Shown: piece by piece, positions 13,531-26,340 of the stretch
Layout: every line of letters starts with the position of its first letter
Numbering within the stretch: the stretch's first letter is position 1
Source of the DNA: Cardinalis cardinalis
Taxonomy: Eukaryota > Chordata > Aves > Passeriformes > Cardinalidae
Reading direction: 5' to 3'
Length of the DNA stretch: 64,000 nucleotides
Assembly: GCA_014549065.1 (NCBI GenBank)
Contig: JACDOX010000031.1
Coordinates: 806,001-870,000, forward strand
The notes under the pieces: model-generated
Seen by the model: the letters and a program-made list of their open reading frames with translations, nothing else
Database searches by the model: none
Told to the model about the DNA's origin: nothing
Translations under genes and position numbers: made by a program

Positions 13531-15644
13531 ATTTAGGTCACTAGTAGCCACTGAAAAATCAAAACTAAACCAAATAATCTGTAATTACACTTAAGAGAAT
13601 AATTTTAAGAGCAGAAGAGCTAAATAAATCTTTCTGCAAAATAAATGTTTTCATTTTCTTGTTTATTTGGAAAAAAAAAACATACCCACAACAGCTTTTT
13701 GAAAGAAATATTTCACAGTTTTCTAGAACACAAGGATTGAGAAAATAGGCCAAACAAACCACACTGTACTTTAACTTACTAGCTTTATCCACAGTATCAG
13801 TTTTTTTCCTCCACAAATAAGGTAGTTTAAAACATGCTTTTTTCTTCAAATGTGTGTTTTAACTCCAATCTCCCATGAACCCATGCAGACCAGCTAGCAG
13901 GAAGGCAACTATTTCCAGTTCTCTACCAAACATATGCTCTGCTGCAATATAGTCCTGGCCACAGCCACAAGCCCTCCAGAGAAACACCATCCTCTAAAGA
14001 CTACTGAACCTTAAGATTAATAAACACTGAACTACTAAGCAATTAAGCAATATAAGGCATTTCAGAAAAATGCAAAAACACAGAAATTTTCAGCTACTTT
14101 TTGCTTTTATGTATTCAAAACTAAGTGATCAAATCTGATTAGAATTCTTGACTGCTCAGAACAGATGCACATAATTTTCTTTTCCTCACCATCCCATCAC
14201 TTGGCAAGCATCAGCCATCCAACACCCAGATCTAGCAGCTCCCCCTACATGATAACTAAGTGGGTTGGCATGTTGTTTATTTTTGTTGTTGTTTTTGGGG
14301 GTTTTTTTTGAGGCATCTCTGCAGAAAGTTTTCAACAGTAGTTAATATGTCAGAAGGTCAAAGGTGTAAAATCTATGCTAGAAGCAGGAAAGCTGACAGA
14401 AGCCCATTGCTGCCATNCCACAGTTGTGTGGAAATACCAAGTGTGTCTGTTAAACACAGATTAGATACCATGGAAACCCAGAACCTCTGGAGGCAAACTT
14501 CAACTGAAAAAGAAATGAAAAGAAGCCGGAGATTTATACTGAATGTTGTTGAAAAATAAGTTGCCAAAAGAATNGCTTTTCTACCAGTGAACTTCGTTGT
14601 GCAAAAATTAACTTATCTATAGGAAGAGAAAGTGCTTCACATGTATTTAAGCAATGTTTAAATTATCTTAATTATTTTTTAAGTAGGGATCTTTAGGCTA
14701 TTGAATTTTTCAAGGTTTTTTAAAAGAGTCTTATAAATCTGAAAAAAATTTTAAAAAAACCCAAACCAAATAAAACAATGGTGATCAGGACTTTGTGAAG
14801 GAAAAGAAAATAAAAACATTNCAATGTGTGTGTAGATAGAGCTACATAGATGTGTCTCTCTGTCCATCCCAACAACTACCTCACATATAACGTTTTGCAT
14901 GCATTATAATTCAGATTTAACCACTTAATTACACATTCAGTAACACAACATACACAGCTGCATTCATTCCCTATGGCTTCTATGGAGATGTATTTCTTCT
15001 AATCCCTCCCATTAACAACAAAAGTAGAGGTATTAGTGAATATGAGAACATATCTGGTGTGAATGCGTGAACTCTTCTGGAAAAGTAAATGTTCTAAGAC
15101 TAATGATGCTAGCAGTATGGTCTTATTCTTCCAAGTATATCCATTTCTCTCCCCTTTTCTCAAAGGCTTCTTGTCGACTAAAGAATAATGCCACAATAAT
15201 TTTGAATACTAGAATTTTGGTATGATCCAAACAGATACATGCTTCATATTCATTGTAAAATTATAAACTGGGCATTGTTTCCTAGGGTTCTTCTTCTAAC
15301 ATAGTTATAAGAACTAACAGAGAAATTTGCCAACAAAAAGCTGATATGTCTAAATACTAATAAAAACAATGGCTGGGACCAACATTTTTAAATCTTCACA
15401 CATGATATAAAAAAATTCTAGGAAAAAGAAGTTGTTAAAAAGCTTACTCTAAAGCTTGTACACAAGGAGGTATTGCACCTCTGACCTACCCCAGAACGTA
15501 GAAGCTACTAGAAGTAAAAACATTACCACCTATCATGCAGCCTTCTGTTCGTCAAATAGTAACTAGAGAATAGCTTGAGGAACTGGTTTAATTCTATAAA
15601 CAAAGTATAAAATGAGGTTTCCCTCCTTGAACACTTTCAAGATA

Positions 15645-15740
15645 GAAGAAACATAGTAACAAAACAGAAGCATGCCACTGAGACCAGAGGTCAGTCTAAG
15701 GGCGTGTTCTGTCTCCAACACAATCATCGGCACATGAGCC
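15645..15740. repeat. possible ancient CR1-like fragment
   Basis: The words ACATAGTAAC, CACTGAGACCAGAGGTCAGTCTA and TTCTGTCTCCAACA appear in the same order as in an old amniote CR1/L3-type repeat I know from turtles and crocodiles. The match is patchy and by eye only. A 116-codon open frame on the minus strand (15563-15913) runs across it and has no recognisable domain. Confidence 0.3.
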
Positions 15741-18700
15741 TTAATCACTTTGACATCCATTTTCCTCAATTCCTCAGTACGCACAGCAGTTCCATTGCAG
15801 CTGGTGAAGGGCACATCTCTGCCTATTCCACTTGCATCTCTTAGATTTGACGCATGGGAGTTTGTTTTCTGGAATCTGCTGGTACAATCTGCCTGTATAA
15901 TCTCGTGTATCAAAAAACTGCATATGTTTTCTTCTCCTGTGTACTTACTTCTCTAAATCAAACCTCAGTGAACACTCTACAATTTTAATATTGCACAATT
16001 TGGCGAATAACAGCTCCACAACTGCTTTTACCCACTGCCTTGGTGACTCTGCAGGTGTTGGTCACTTCAATTCCCACCACTTATTTCAGAGCACTTTTAA
16101 GAAGTCTGCTTCCCCTTCCTTTCTGTAGCTCCCCTTGTGAGCAACCAAAACTGTGGGCAGTACCCAACACAAGGGCAGGTCTTGTGTCTCATACAATAAT
16201 ACTAATGATGGACAGTGTTACATCAGGATTTGCTGGCAGCTGCCACTAACCAACAGCTTCAGCAAACCACCACTCACAGGTCATGTCTTTACTCAACAGC
16301 AGCTTTATAGAATCAGTACAGAAAGTAGATCCTGGTCACTCTTAAGTCACAAAGAACATACACAATATGAAAACTGTAAAAGTAGAGGGAACAGCCTGTA
16401 AAATCAGGAAATATCACCAAGAGCAGACTCAATATTCAACAATTAGTTCAATTTCCACTTAGCTTACATTCATTTGGGCTGCAAAATTCAATGTTGACTG
16501 AAAATGATGAATATTACTCTAAATGTTATACATATTTCAGTCAAAGTACAATGAGAGAGCTTAAAAACAAAAACTTCTTAAAGACGATGCAGGAGGATGC
16601 TAACATGATAAATTTATTTTGAGATGGAATAACAAAGATGAAGAAGACTTTCTTCCTGGAAATGTATTATGGAAACTGAACCGCAGAAGCAGCATACAAT
16701 TTCACCTCAAGCCTCTGATTTGAAAGAAGTAGGGAAAAAAGGACTCAAGCGTCTGTCTCCTGTACCATGCATAAGTGTCATTGAAAATTTTTCAGAAAAA
16801 ATATGAAGAACTTAAAGAGTCTCAGGATTATTGACAAACCAGGAATATNATGTATTACATACTAGCATGTGTACTCAAATAAAGCCAGCCTAGCAAAAGA
16901 GTTTCCTACTCAACAACATGGCTCAATAGCCCAACATGATATCATTAATTTAAAAAATCATAAATCACAGGACACTATTAATCAATAAGAGCAAACTCTA
17001 TTCTTATTAGCAGGTCAGTCATGCTTGACTTTTTCAGTATAACCCATTTTCTTAGTAACAGAAATGGAGTAGTTGAGCTCCTCAACTCACAGAGATAATA
17101 CAGACAAATTCCAACAGCTTAAAAATCTCACATACACAACACCAGCTGAACACACTTACTGTGAATTTCAAGAACAGGCTCTTGTGAAAATATTTTCATT
17201 TTGATTTGCAACTCACACAACACTTATAAATATTCAGGGTCCTTCCTTTAAAAAAAAGCACGTTTAGGTCTCAACAGGTAGTTGGGAATTTTTTCAACAC
17301 TACTGTTAGAGTACTGACTGAGCATTTCAAAGCGATCCAACAAAATATGTGGCACAAAGGACAATTCTCTGGACCTCTCAATTGCCAGCGAGATAATGCA
17401 CACACCTGAAAGCAGGCACTTTCCAGCAGGTTGGTTGATTATAAGGCACCTAAAAAAAACAAAGCACACAAGAGGTACACAAGAAAGGAACACAAGCCAC
17501 ACTGTTCAACATCAGCTGTGGCCCAGCAGGGATTTAGTGGCGAGCTCCTTTACTTGAATTATGCATTCATTCTAGAATTTGTAACAGATTTTAAGGAGCA
17601 AACAGCTTGTGCAATTCTTTTTTCCTAACCATTTATTCCATGTATTTGATGCAAGTCAACTTTATCACCACAACTCTGGAGATTCAATTAAGAGCCTTAA
17701 TGCTTCAGTACATTCCTTGAAAAATACCTTAAGGACTGTTTCTGGTAAATTTCAAGATACAACAATTGATTCATAAGTACCATGATCAAAATGGACAATT
17801 GGCCTCAGTATCAGCCAAGACCCCAATCCCAATTGTTTCATGATTTACCTAAGGCATCACTTATTCCTCAAAGAGGACAAGTGTTAATTAAACTAACCAT
17901 TGCCAAAGCAATGTTTACCCACCAGCTTGCACCACTTTAAAGGAACCCTAAACTTCTTTCCTTCAGGAAGGAAAGAACTGCTACTATAAGTACCCTCTTT
18001 TCAACAACCTCTCCTCAAGGCCCTTTCCTACATACTCTTTTCAGATTAATCCGGGAAAAGCAAAAGCATGTTCAATAGCTAAATCTACATATACATCTTT
18101 ACCAAGGACATTATTCTGATCTCCCCTCCAAGAACAATCAGTGAAGATTTATAGGATTATTTTCAACAGGTAAATATTGCTCAAAGCTAAAATGGACAAA
18201 CCATGTTTGTGAATATGTGAAGTTATCCTGCAATAGTGGGGAGACCAACTTTTTCTTCATTTTTTACAAGAAATGCACATTTTATAAGTAGGAAGGTGCT
18301 GCCAAGCACCTAGTAACTAAAGAAAAACAAAGACAGGTTTACAAAGAAAAATAAAGCAATATACAGCTTATTGCAGATATTATTTCGTCTACATCACTCA
18401 AAGTTCAGAGGATTTTTTTAAAATTGTTCTGTGCATTCCAAACAAAGCTGGAGGCACAACCATGGACGAGGTTGGTGGGCATGACTCAATATCTAATGTT
18501 TTGGCTATGGAGCAGTTGAGGAGTAAGACTATCTCAGTTTTAGGCTAATCTTAGCCTACGATAATGGAAACAATACCTAAGTATTGTAAGTGGAATAAAG
18601 AGTTACATGTTAGAATGGAAATTTATTTTTCACTTTCACTGTAAATCTGACATGCTCTGAGTGCAGGCTGTGCCTGACAAGACTTAAGCACAAACCAGAA

Positions 18701-21700
18701 AAAGTTAGTCATTCTCATTAAAAAACACAGCTGGTGAAGGGGGTGCCCAATTTACTAAAATCAGCTACTTGCGACAGTACTTGCCCAGGAAGTGGGAGAC
18801 CCAAGCCTGAGGCAGCTCAAACCCACAGCCTTGGCTCTGCAGTAGTTCAGTTTCAGTAGGAAAAGTTGGCAGTGCCTCTCCAACTTTAAAAGCTGCCAAT
18901 TTTTTTCGTTCGTTTTTACTCAATCTCTTAGGATTGCTTTTCTTCATTTGAAAATGGCTTCCCTGATTTGAGTGTACTCGTATATGTTCATTCCCTTTTT
19001 CTAAATAGCTAGATATCTACAAGGAGATTTGAGGCTATGAAACTTCAGAAAACACTGGAATCTATGACTAAGTTGAACACTGAAGTCTCACAAAGTCAGG
19101 CGTGACAACATTACCGGTTGCCACATCTTCCTTGTTTTTTCAACACTGTCACAGGGAAGAATGTTTCAAAATATGCCTGTAATTAGCCACTTGTCAAAAA
19201 TAAGTAATTTTCCCCATCTAGAAGACTACTACTAACATTTTGTATTAATGAAATGCTTGATTTCTGAGGTTACCCTGATGTGGTCCCTACTACATTTTTC
19301 AAATACAAACAAGTTGAGAGAAGGCTTACNGCTTCTCCTTTTTCAAGTACCACAGAAAGAACATCTAGTTTGGCCATAACACAGCTGACTCCTGCTCAGA
19401 ACCCTGCTATTTGAAGTAATCTTATTCATGTTACTGAACTTTTCTAATATGATTAGAAAACTTACTAGATTTGACATGCACGCCACAGCCTGAAGCTGCC
19501 TTTTTTACATTATGTGACTTCATGTCACTGCACAAATCAGGTACCTCTTTCTTCAAGCTTCATGCATCTTTCAANAACCTAAAAATCCCCCAGTTTCACA
19601 AGATGGGCTCAGCCACACCAAGATCTCACTGCCACTAGAAAGGCCAGTCCTGCTCCCAGCCTCTCCTCCTGTGCTACCTCTGCACAGATCCAACCTTAGA
19701 GTCTGGTCTACCAAGACCTTTGGTGAAAAACCTGAGTGGAGCAATCCAGGTACACTTTGCTGCTTTTACNCTATTTTTTTTTTTTCTCAGTATGGTAAAA
19801 CTTATGAAACTAAGCCAATTTGTGTGCAAAACTGCTTAGGTCATTCTATGCCCACATCAAAATGAAAGGCCACTGCCCACATAAAAACCCAGAAAGTTAT
19901 TGTAACCACTGATATTCCTGGGTATCAGTGAGCCAAGGGTTTCCTCCNACGAATCAGCTGCAGAGCAGGGTGTTATGTCTGTGGCCCTCCAAGAGATTAA
20001 AAAATCAGATAGTAACAGCAAAACACAGTTAAACAGCCCTGCTTTAAATAAATACAAAAAANATTGTATTTGTCCAGTACCTCAGCACCTTTACTTAGAA
20101 GCCACATACTGAGAGACTCAAAATTTATTTCCTTGTCCATATAAAATGAGAAAGTACTTATAAATTTAAATAAAAAGTGAAAAAAAAATAAAATCTAGTC
20201 CTTTAAGTATTAACTGCATCCCTACTGTATCTGTGAATGTTTCAACAGTGATAAACTTTCTTGTTTGTAGCAGGAATCTTCTGTAAAAAAANAGCAAAAA
20301 ATGTTTACAAAAATATTAAATCTATTCATTCACNAGAGAAACTACTGTTTATGTCTGAAGGCATCATTTACCTTATTTCAGGAGAGCCTCATTTGCTTTT
20401 CTAAGCCATTAAAAGTCTAATTTAGGTGTTTCACGTGAAAAAGTCAGTGCAATGAAAAATTGTATCTTCTTATGATTGAAGCTCCTACCTCCAAAAATAT
20501 CTGTACAATTATCACAAGCAAACTGTAAGACTTATCAGTTAATGNATCTTTCCTCAGTATTTTTCAGTATTATAAACTTAGTGCTCCAGATGCAGAATTT
20601 TAACTTTCCGTTATGACATCACCCCATATTTGTGGAAAGCAGCAGAATTTCCCTAAGCTAGCTTGAGCTGTTCAGTAACACCAATTACATAAGAATTTTC
20701 CTAAGACAATAAATACTGTAGAAAATACAGTAGATATATAGATATAAGCCAGCAGTCTTCCATCAAAGCCATNGAATTACCTACATCTGGGAGTTTATTT
20801 GCTAATCACTATTAGGCTCAGTTCCCGGAAGANAAAGAAGGAAGAGATTTTTCTTTGTTCACATTTCCTGCGTAGGTTGATTTTCATGAGAGTTACAAAG
20901 ACAACTTGACTTTGATCAAGGTTTTTAGCTAAGTAACATTGGGAGAGTAAAGAGTCAGCAACAATAGAGGTAACAGATACAGAAAATAAAGCCTTATCTT
21001 AGTTTGGTTTTTGCTGTAGTGTTTACAGAACAAATTTTCATCTCTTAGCCCCATTTCTATAAGCACACACAACTTATACAAGACTAAGATCCCTTTTAAA
21101 AAGCCACAATTTCTTTATCCCTGTATAGTGCCANACAACAGCAGGCTGCCATCAGAGTCTTGCCTCAACCATCACTTACGAACCCCACCAAAACCAAGTG
21201 CTACAGTGGCATGGCAAGTTNAGCAACAGCTGAAGTGACATTGTGGAGAGCTGCCTTTGGCCCCACCCAAATCGGTTTGTTACCTTCCCATTGTAGCATT
21301 TACCTGTTTAGCTCTGACCAAACCTGAAGTCAAAGACTCAAGACTACCTGACCCCAAACTTCAATCAAAAAAGACTGGTTATTATAATTCATGAGCAGTA
21401 CAGCTTATAAGTCCTGCAGCCTTCAATGCAATTTCTGTGCCTAAACCACTTACATGCACGTGAAGTCCNCCCTCATGACTCAGTTATCTGNAAAGCCACA
21501 TTTCTAAGTAAAAAGNCAACCTCGAGCTTTAATGCTTAGCTGCTCTCTCAGTGTTATGTGCTCCAGAAAACAGCTGCATTTCCTCCTCTTTGTTCCAGTA
21601 CAGATTCACAAAGCATCATTCCAATCACTTTCTCTGCAAACAAGCTGGACTANAAACAGACATTTCGGACAAGATAGTAATGCTATTAAGATCAGATGAC

Positions 21701-24700
21701 AAAGAANTAGAAGGTAAAAACAATCAGGAGAATGATTACTGAAGAATTTTTTATTATAATTTTCCTAAACTTGATGCCTTATCCAACAAAGAGCAGAATA
21801 GGGGAAGAAACAGAAAAAATACAACAATAAGTAAATGATANATCTGAACTGGCTTTTACCTGCAAGGAACAGCAAATGTAAAATTTTAAGACACATTCAC
21901 CAACAGGAATGCAGTCATTCAAGTGACTAAGGAAAAGAAAAAAGGAAGTAAAGCAAGACAACAAAGGTTGGCTAATTTACTTCTAGTGCCATATTCCTGC
22001 AGGGAAGCATGACAAATTCTTATCCATCAATTATTTGTCTTTTTGCCCTACGAAGAGAGACAAAATAGAAGGGCCAGAAAGCAATACAAATCACACATGC
22101 CCGCGGCAGAGAGTTACGTAATGCTGACGTACTGCCCCCTCTTTGCTCACAACACTTACTTTGCTGCAATTCCAAGTACCAGCTCTTAACAGCTGCCTNG
22201 TTTGAACACTTCTAGACTGCTTTGTAAATAAAATGCAGACACACAANGGACAACAAGATACAGAATGAAGTTTTAGAGCTATTTCCAACAGAGATAAAAA
22301 TAAGAAAAGNGGAGGGTTAGCTTTATGATGAGACATTTTCTGTTTCATTAGAAAATGTCATAGAACTGGCTTTTTTTGCTAAAACTCAAAACTAAACTGC
22401 CTGCCAATCTAAAGTCTTTTAATTTAACTAACTTGAAGAAACCACAAATGAAAAGAGAAAGATAGCTCTTTCAACTTCACTGAAGTGCTACAGCCAGGAA
22501 ACACAAGTCAGTAATTCTTTCGATAATAAAACACACCTAGAAATAACTCTATTTAAAAGAGAACCTGCCCTGAATAGACTCAAATAGATTAGCTAGAAGT
22601 AAAGGCAAAATAGGTACAAACAGGGCCAAAAAGTATTTATTATTAATCATGGGAGAAAGAAAAAAAAAACCAAAACAAATAAAAAAATAGTAAACACAGC
22701 AGAACTGGCCAGATTTCACAAAATTAAATTCATAAAACATTCATAAAATGTGGTATTAGCCATACTAAGTCATCTTTTTTCCTACATTTTATCTTTAAAA
22801 ATTAGGACACAACCATAAAATCTGCAATAATCTATTGCTCAGTACCTATCATAGCCATTATGTAAGCAAATACATCACAACACTTAAGATACATGCTTGA
22901 ATAATCAGCTGCTAGTTAAGTATATCTGCAATTGCCTTGGTCCTTCCTTTCTCTGACCCAAAAGAGTAAGCAAACATTACAAAAATCTCAGTCTTCAGCA
23001 GTCAGATATAACAAAGAAACTGAAATAATATGCTCCTTCCTATGGGGCAGTAATCAGTAAGGTTGTATTTTAAACTCTGGAGCACAGCAGACTGATTTAT
23101 AACAAATGACTACACAATTTCATGTACAGAGCAAACTGAGGAGGCCAACTCATGCAGACAAACATTAAGCTAAGCCCTTTTGGAAGGCCATACCAAATAG
23201 TTTTTACCCAAAGCTGGGCATCAGCACCATCACTGGAAGTTCCTAACAAGCATAAGATAAAAATATTACAGAGACAAATTATTCCTTCATGTNCTTGGTT
23301 TTTTTTACTCCTTTGAGTAATTAAATTAAAGTTTCCCTTCTACCTGTCTGACCTCTAACAACATATGCTCTTTCAAGGCCTTTTAAAACATGCCCAGGTT
23401 ACCTCAGGCCTCAAGGAAGATAGTGTTTGTAGGCTCTCAAGAAAATGCTCTGCCAGCATTCTTCTTCTCTGTTGCAGAGAAGAAGAAATGACTTTACGAC
23501 TTCTACTGATTTCAAGTTATGGAAGCACAGTGCCAGAAAAAAAGCAGCTGGTGACCAACTACCGCCCTAAAGGAATACGTCACAGGGCGTGTGGTGAGTT
23601 CATCACCTCTATGACAATCCCTGTATCTAAGTGTCCAAAAGCATACAGAAATTTACAGTGCTGTAAGACTATCAAAATAAATATTCCAAATATAATAAAA
23701 GTGTTTCCTATTATTTTTTCTTAAATCATAACCTTGGAACAATCTGAATATAAATACCACTATTTACATATGGACAGACATAAGTGTGATTACTTCTGCA
23801 GACATTCTTTTCACTACTCAAGCTGTAAAACACAAACACTAAGACAAATAATTCAGGATTTAGCTAGAAGACTGTAGTAGAAATTTGAATCACAGAGAGT
23901 AACAAAGATTTCAGACTTCTTTATCTTTATATTCATAGCAAAGCTANAACGTACAAGGAGTTTAAGGATAAAATTTAAACTTTTGAGGATACTGACTGCA
24001 TCTAAGTCATTTTTACACCCAATAATCAGGAAAGTTTACATATTTTGAGTATAATCGACCTTAAGCTAATGACTGCAAGATTTATGTAAGTGACATTAAA
24101 CTGATGACTGCGAGAAACAAACAGGACAATGCATTCGGGCAGAATGAAAATCTTTGTATTCTAAATGATTACTTCCACGGTTAAGTTCAGGACAAAAGAA
24201 AAATTGGTCTCAGTGACCCACAAAGCTGCAGACCGTTCTTGAGAAGAGCCTCTTCGTGCATGTGCATACACACAGACACAGACAAACACAAACACACTGA
24301 AGGTCAGTCTCCTCCCCGCATTTCACACTACCCTCCCTCTAATCTACACACAGGCCTTGCACTCCATCCCTGTGCCGGGCTTATAGAAATCACAAGGCTT
24401 CAGCGGTTCGCTCCGCGGCGCGTACTGAGCAGAGACGAGGACCCCTGCCCCTTCCTCCCCCGGCCGCTCCGCACTGGCGCGCCCCGCTCTCCTCCCCGGC
24501 CGCGCTCTCCCGGGCGCCGCCACCCGCTCCCGGCCGGGGGAGGCGCCCGGGAAAACCGGCGAGCCCGGGCCGGGACCGGCCGCCGCGGGAGCCGGCGGGA
24601 GGGGAGAGGGAGGCGGGCAAAGGCAGCTTCCCGAGCAGGCCGGGCAGCCGCCCCCTCCGAGGCCGGGGCTGCCGGGGGGGCGAGGGAGGTAGCCCCCGCC

Positions 24701-24893
24701 GCCCGAGCAAGGCCCGGCTCTCAGAGCCCCTCCGTGGGACGGGCCGCGCTTGGCCCCGGTCCGGTCCTGGTCTCTGCCAGATCCCCGCGCGTAGGAGCCG
24801 AGAAGCGGGGCGGGGGAAGGGCGCNCCGGTCGCACCGTGCCCGCCGCGCCGGCCCGAGGGGCGGGGGGAGGCCGCTGGGGACGCCGCACTCAC

Positions 24894-24929
24894 CACTTGG
24901 TAGCGGCTGACGGGCTGGTGGTGATCCAT
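24894..24929 (-). CDS. NDFIP2: NDFIP2 coding exon 1 (start codon)
   Basis: This exon encodes the first 12 residues, MDHHQPVSRYQV, and ends at a consensus donor (GTG then GTGAGTGCG). The ATG at 24929-24927 sits in a good initiation context (GCCAGG before it, G after). The last codon is complete, so the intron is phase 0, and exon 2 continues RYQV with LHNEDD, as expected for NDFIP2. NDFIP2 is a small adaptor of Golgi and endosomal membranes that recruits and activates NEDD4/ITCH-type HECT ubiquitin ligases through PY motifs. The human protein, as I remember it, has a longer N-terminus before the equivalent MDHHQP. Here the same frame is open for 99 codons upstream but has no ATG, so I place the start at this methionine. 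The exon lies inside the CpG island. Confidence 0.92.
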
Positions 24930-25010
24930 CCTGGCCGCCCGCCGACACGCACGGGCGCGGCCGCAGCTCCTCCGACCTGGCGCCGCGTCGCTCGGTCCGT
25001 CCTTCCCTTC

Positions 25011-25030
25011 TTCCTTCCTTCCTTCCTTCC
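25011..25030. repeat. (TTCC)5 / GGAA microsatellite in the NDFIP2 leader
   Basis: Five perfect TTCC units lie on the plus strand, which is GGAA on the NDFIP2 sense strand, with imperfect extension towards 25001. The tract begins about 80 bases upstream of the start codon, so it lies in the 5' UTR or core promoter. GGAA is the core of ETS-factor sites, so it could bind such factors; that is inference. Confidence 0.85.
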
Positions 25031-25160
25031 CCCGCCCGTTCGCCCAGCGCCGCCGTCGCCGCCCGGCCCGGCCCGGCCCTGCTCCGCTGAGGCCGCCCCC
25101 CGCCCGCCCCCGTGGCGGCGGAGCGGCCCAGGCCCCGCCCCGCCGGGAGCCGCACTCGCT

Positions 25161-25290
25161 CGGCCCGGGGGGCTGGCTCGGCCCGGGGGGCTGGCTCGGC
25201 CCGGGGGTCTGGCTCGGCCCGGGGGTCTAGCTCGGCCCGGGGGGCTGGCTCGCTCGGCCCGGGGGTCTAACTCGGCCCGGGAGGCTGGGG
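25161..25290. repeat. 18-bp GC-rich minisatellite, seven units
   Basis: Units begin at 25161, 25179, 25197, 25215, 25233, 25255 and 25273, each close to CGGCCCGGGGGGCTGGCT. A 4-base CGCT insertion separates units 5 and 6. Variation is mainly G/T at the twelfth base and A in the TCTAGCT and TCTAACT units. Each unit carries a run of G on the plus strand, so several neighbouring units could supply the four tracts of a G-quadruplex. The array is 230-360 bases upstream of the NDFIP2 start codon. Confidence 0.92.
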
Positions 25291-25420
25291 GTGTGTGCCC
25301 TCCGCCCCCAGCCGCTGACCCAGCCGCGCTCAGCTCGGGGTTCTTCTACCGCGGCTGCCGGGAGCGGGTCTTCGTCTTTCCCCGCTCTTCGCTCGGCAGC
25401 AGTGTTCTGTGAAGCTGTTA

Positions 25421-26340
25421 CGTCCCAAGCCCAGGCCTTGCCTGGATATTTATCGCTGTTGATCACCGTGGGGCAAGAAGAATTACAGTATGGCACAGAA
25501 GACGTACTGGGAATCCGGAGAGCGATTTTGAATTGGCATCTGCCTAAAGTGATTAAGAATGCTGAGCCCGTTTGCCTGCTGTTCTTGTGAAGGCAAAGCA
25601 CCGTTCTGTGGCAAGGAAATGTGTTTTTTCCTCTTCTCTCTTCCTCCTAAAACTAAAAATTCAGATGTTTATGACCTCCTGGATGTAAAACCAGTTNAAA
25701 ACGCCCGCACCCGTAAAGGTGCATGGGATGAGGCTGACTCATTTCTAGGTTCCCGAACTGCCACATGTGTAGCTGTGGCACGCAACAAACTTCAAATAGC
25801 CGGAGATTCATCTCTTGGCTGCAGCGGAGAGCAGCGTTCGCGAGCGCTGCTCTGTAGCTGATCTGCCAGGCAAATGCCCTCGCCAAGCTGGCTCCTGGCT
25901 GTCACTGATGGCGGCACGCAGAGCCTCATCCTGCAGCTCAGGTCATCATCACCTTTCCGCAGCTGCCTGCTGACCTGAGCAGCAGGGTGAGCGCTCCTGT
26001 GCAGGCAGCCATCCCTGCCGAGCGGGGTGAAGCGCCGCTACGTGCGCGTGGGAGGGCAGGGAAGCGGAGAGCGAGCTCCATTGTTGGAGTTCTCTTTCTA
26101 GATGGCAGTGGGAGTGAAGATAGGCAGGATTATAAGGGAGGAGGAGGTGGAAGCGTGAGACGTTGTGTGTGTGCCTGGGACCTTGCTTGCAGCCCATACC
26201 TGGCTAATGCAGCAGTTACTAGAGCTATCCAAATGAAAAGAAAAACATGTTTGGAAAGTTCAGGCCTATTCTGTTGGTTGCATTTGTTTTGTTTCTTGTA
26301 CAACTGCGTTGCACATCAAAAGCACCAGCAGTTAGGACAC
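25421..26340. other. CpG island shore, possible divergent transcription
   Basis: GC content falls here, but a second weaker cluster of CpG persists at about 25690-26060 (for example GCGTTCGCGAGCGC near 25831 and GTGCGCGTGGG near 26042). Open frames of about 75-120 codons exist on both strands, but none has a recognisable domain or a matching set of splice sites. CpG-island promoters often fire in both directions, so a plus-strand non-coding RNA could start here. The sequence does not prove it. Confidence 0.35.

Larger units (their letters stand above)
6805..24893 (-). other. NDFIP2: NDFIP2 intron 1
   Basis: This 18.1-kb phase-0 intron lies between GTGAGTGCG and TTTTTCTCCTAAG. It contains two clear CR1 remnants (7938-8185 and 12611-13530) and a doubtful ancient one (about 15645-15740). 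The remaining stretches, 8190-12610 and 13531-24400, are AT-rich unique sequence with short A/T homopolymers, scattered single N and many chance open frames under 120 codons. None matched a family I know. The last part (24405-24893) is CpG island. Confidence 0.85.
24405..25420. promoter_or_regulatory. NDFIP2: CpG island promoter of NDFIP2
   Basis: An abrupt switch from AT-rich DNA to very GC- and CpG-rich sequence spans about 1 kb around the NDFIP2 start codon. GC boxes are frequent, for example CCCCGCCCC at 25133-25141. I see no TATA box that would fix the start site, which is normal for a CpG-island promoter with dispersed initiation. The transcription start should lie between 24930 and roughly 25200 on the minus strand. 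Long open frames on both strands here (24239-24910, 24344-24889, 24837-25412) result from stop-poor GC composition. Confidence 0.85.

Noticed and set aside
15563..15913. 116-codon minus-strand open frame in NDFIP2 intron 1
   Set aside because: No domain, no splice or promoter context, and it crosses a possible ancient repeat. Such a length occurs by chance in 64 kb.
23365..23724. 119-codon plus-strand open frame
   Set aside because: No recognisable family, intronic on the opposite strand, and composition like its surroundings.
24239..25412. Long open frames on both strands in the CpG island (up to 223 codons)
   Set aside because: They are Arg/Gly/Pro/Ala-rich, overlap on both strands and reflect stop-poor GC-rich DNA. 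Only the 12-codon NDFIP2 exon 1 within them fits a known protein.
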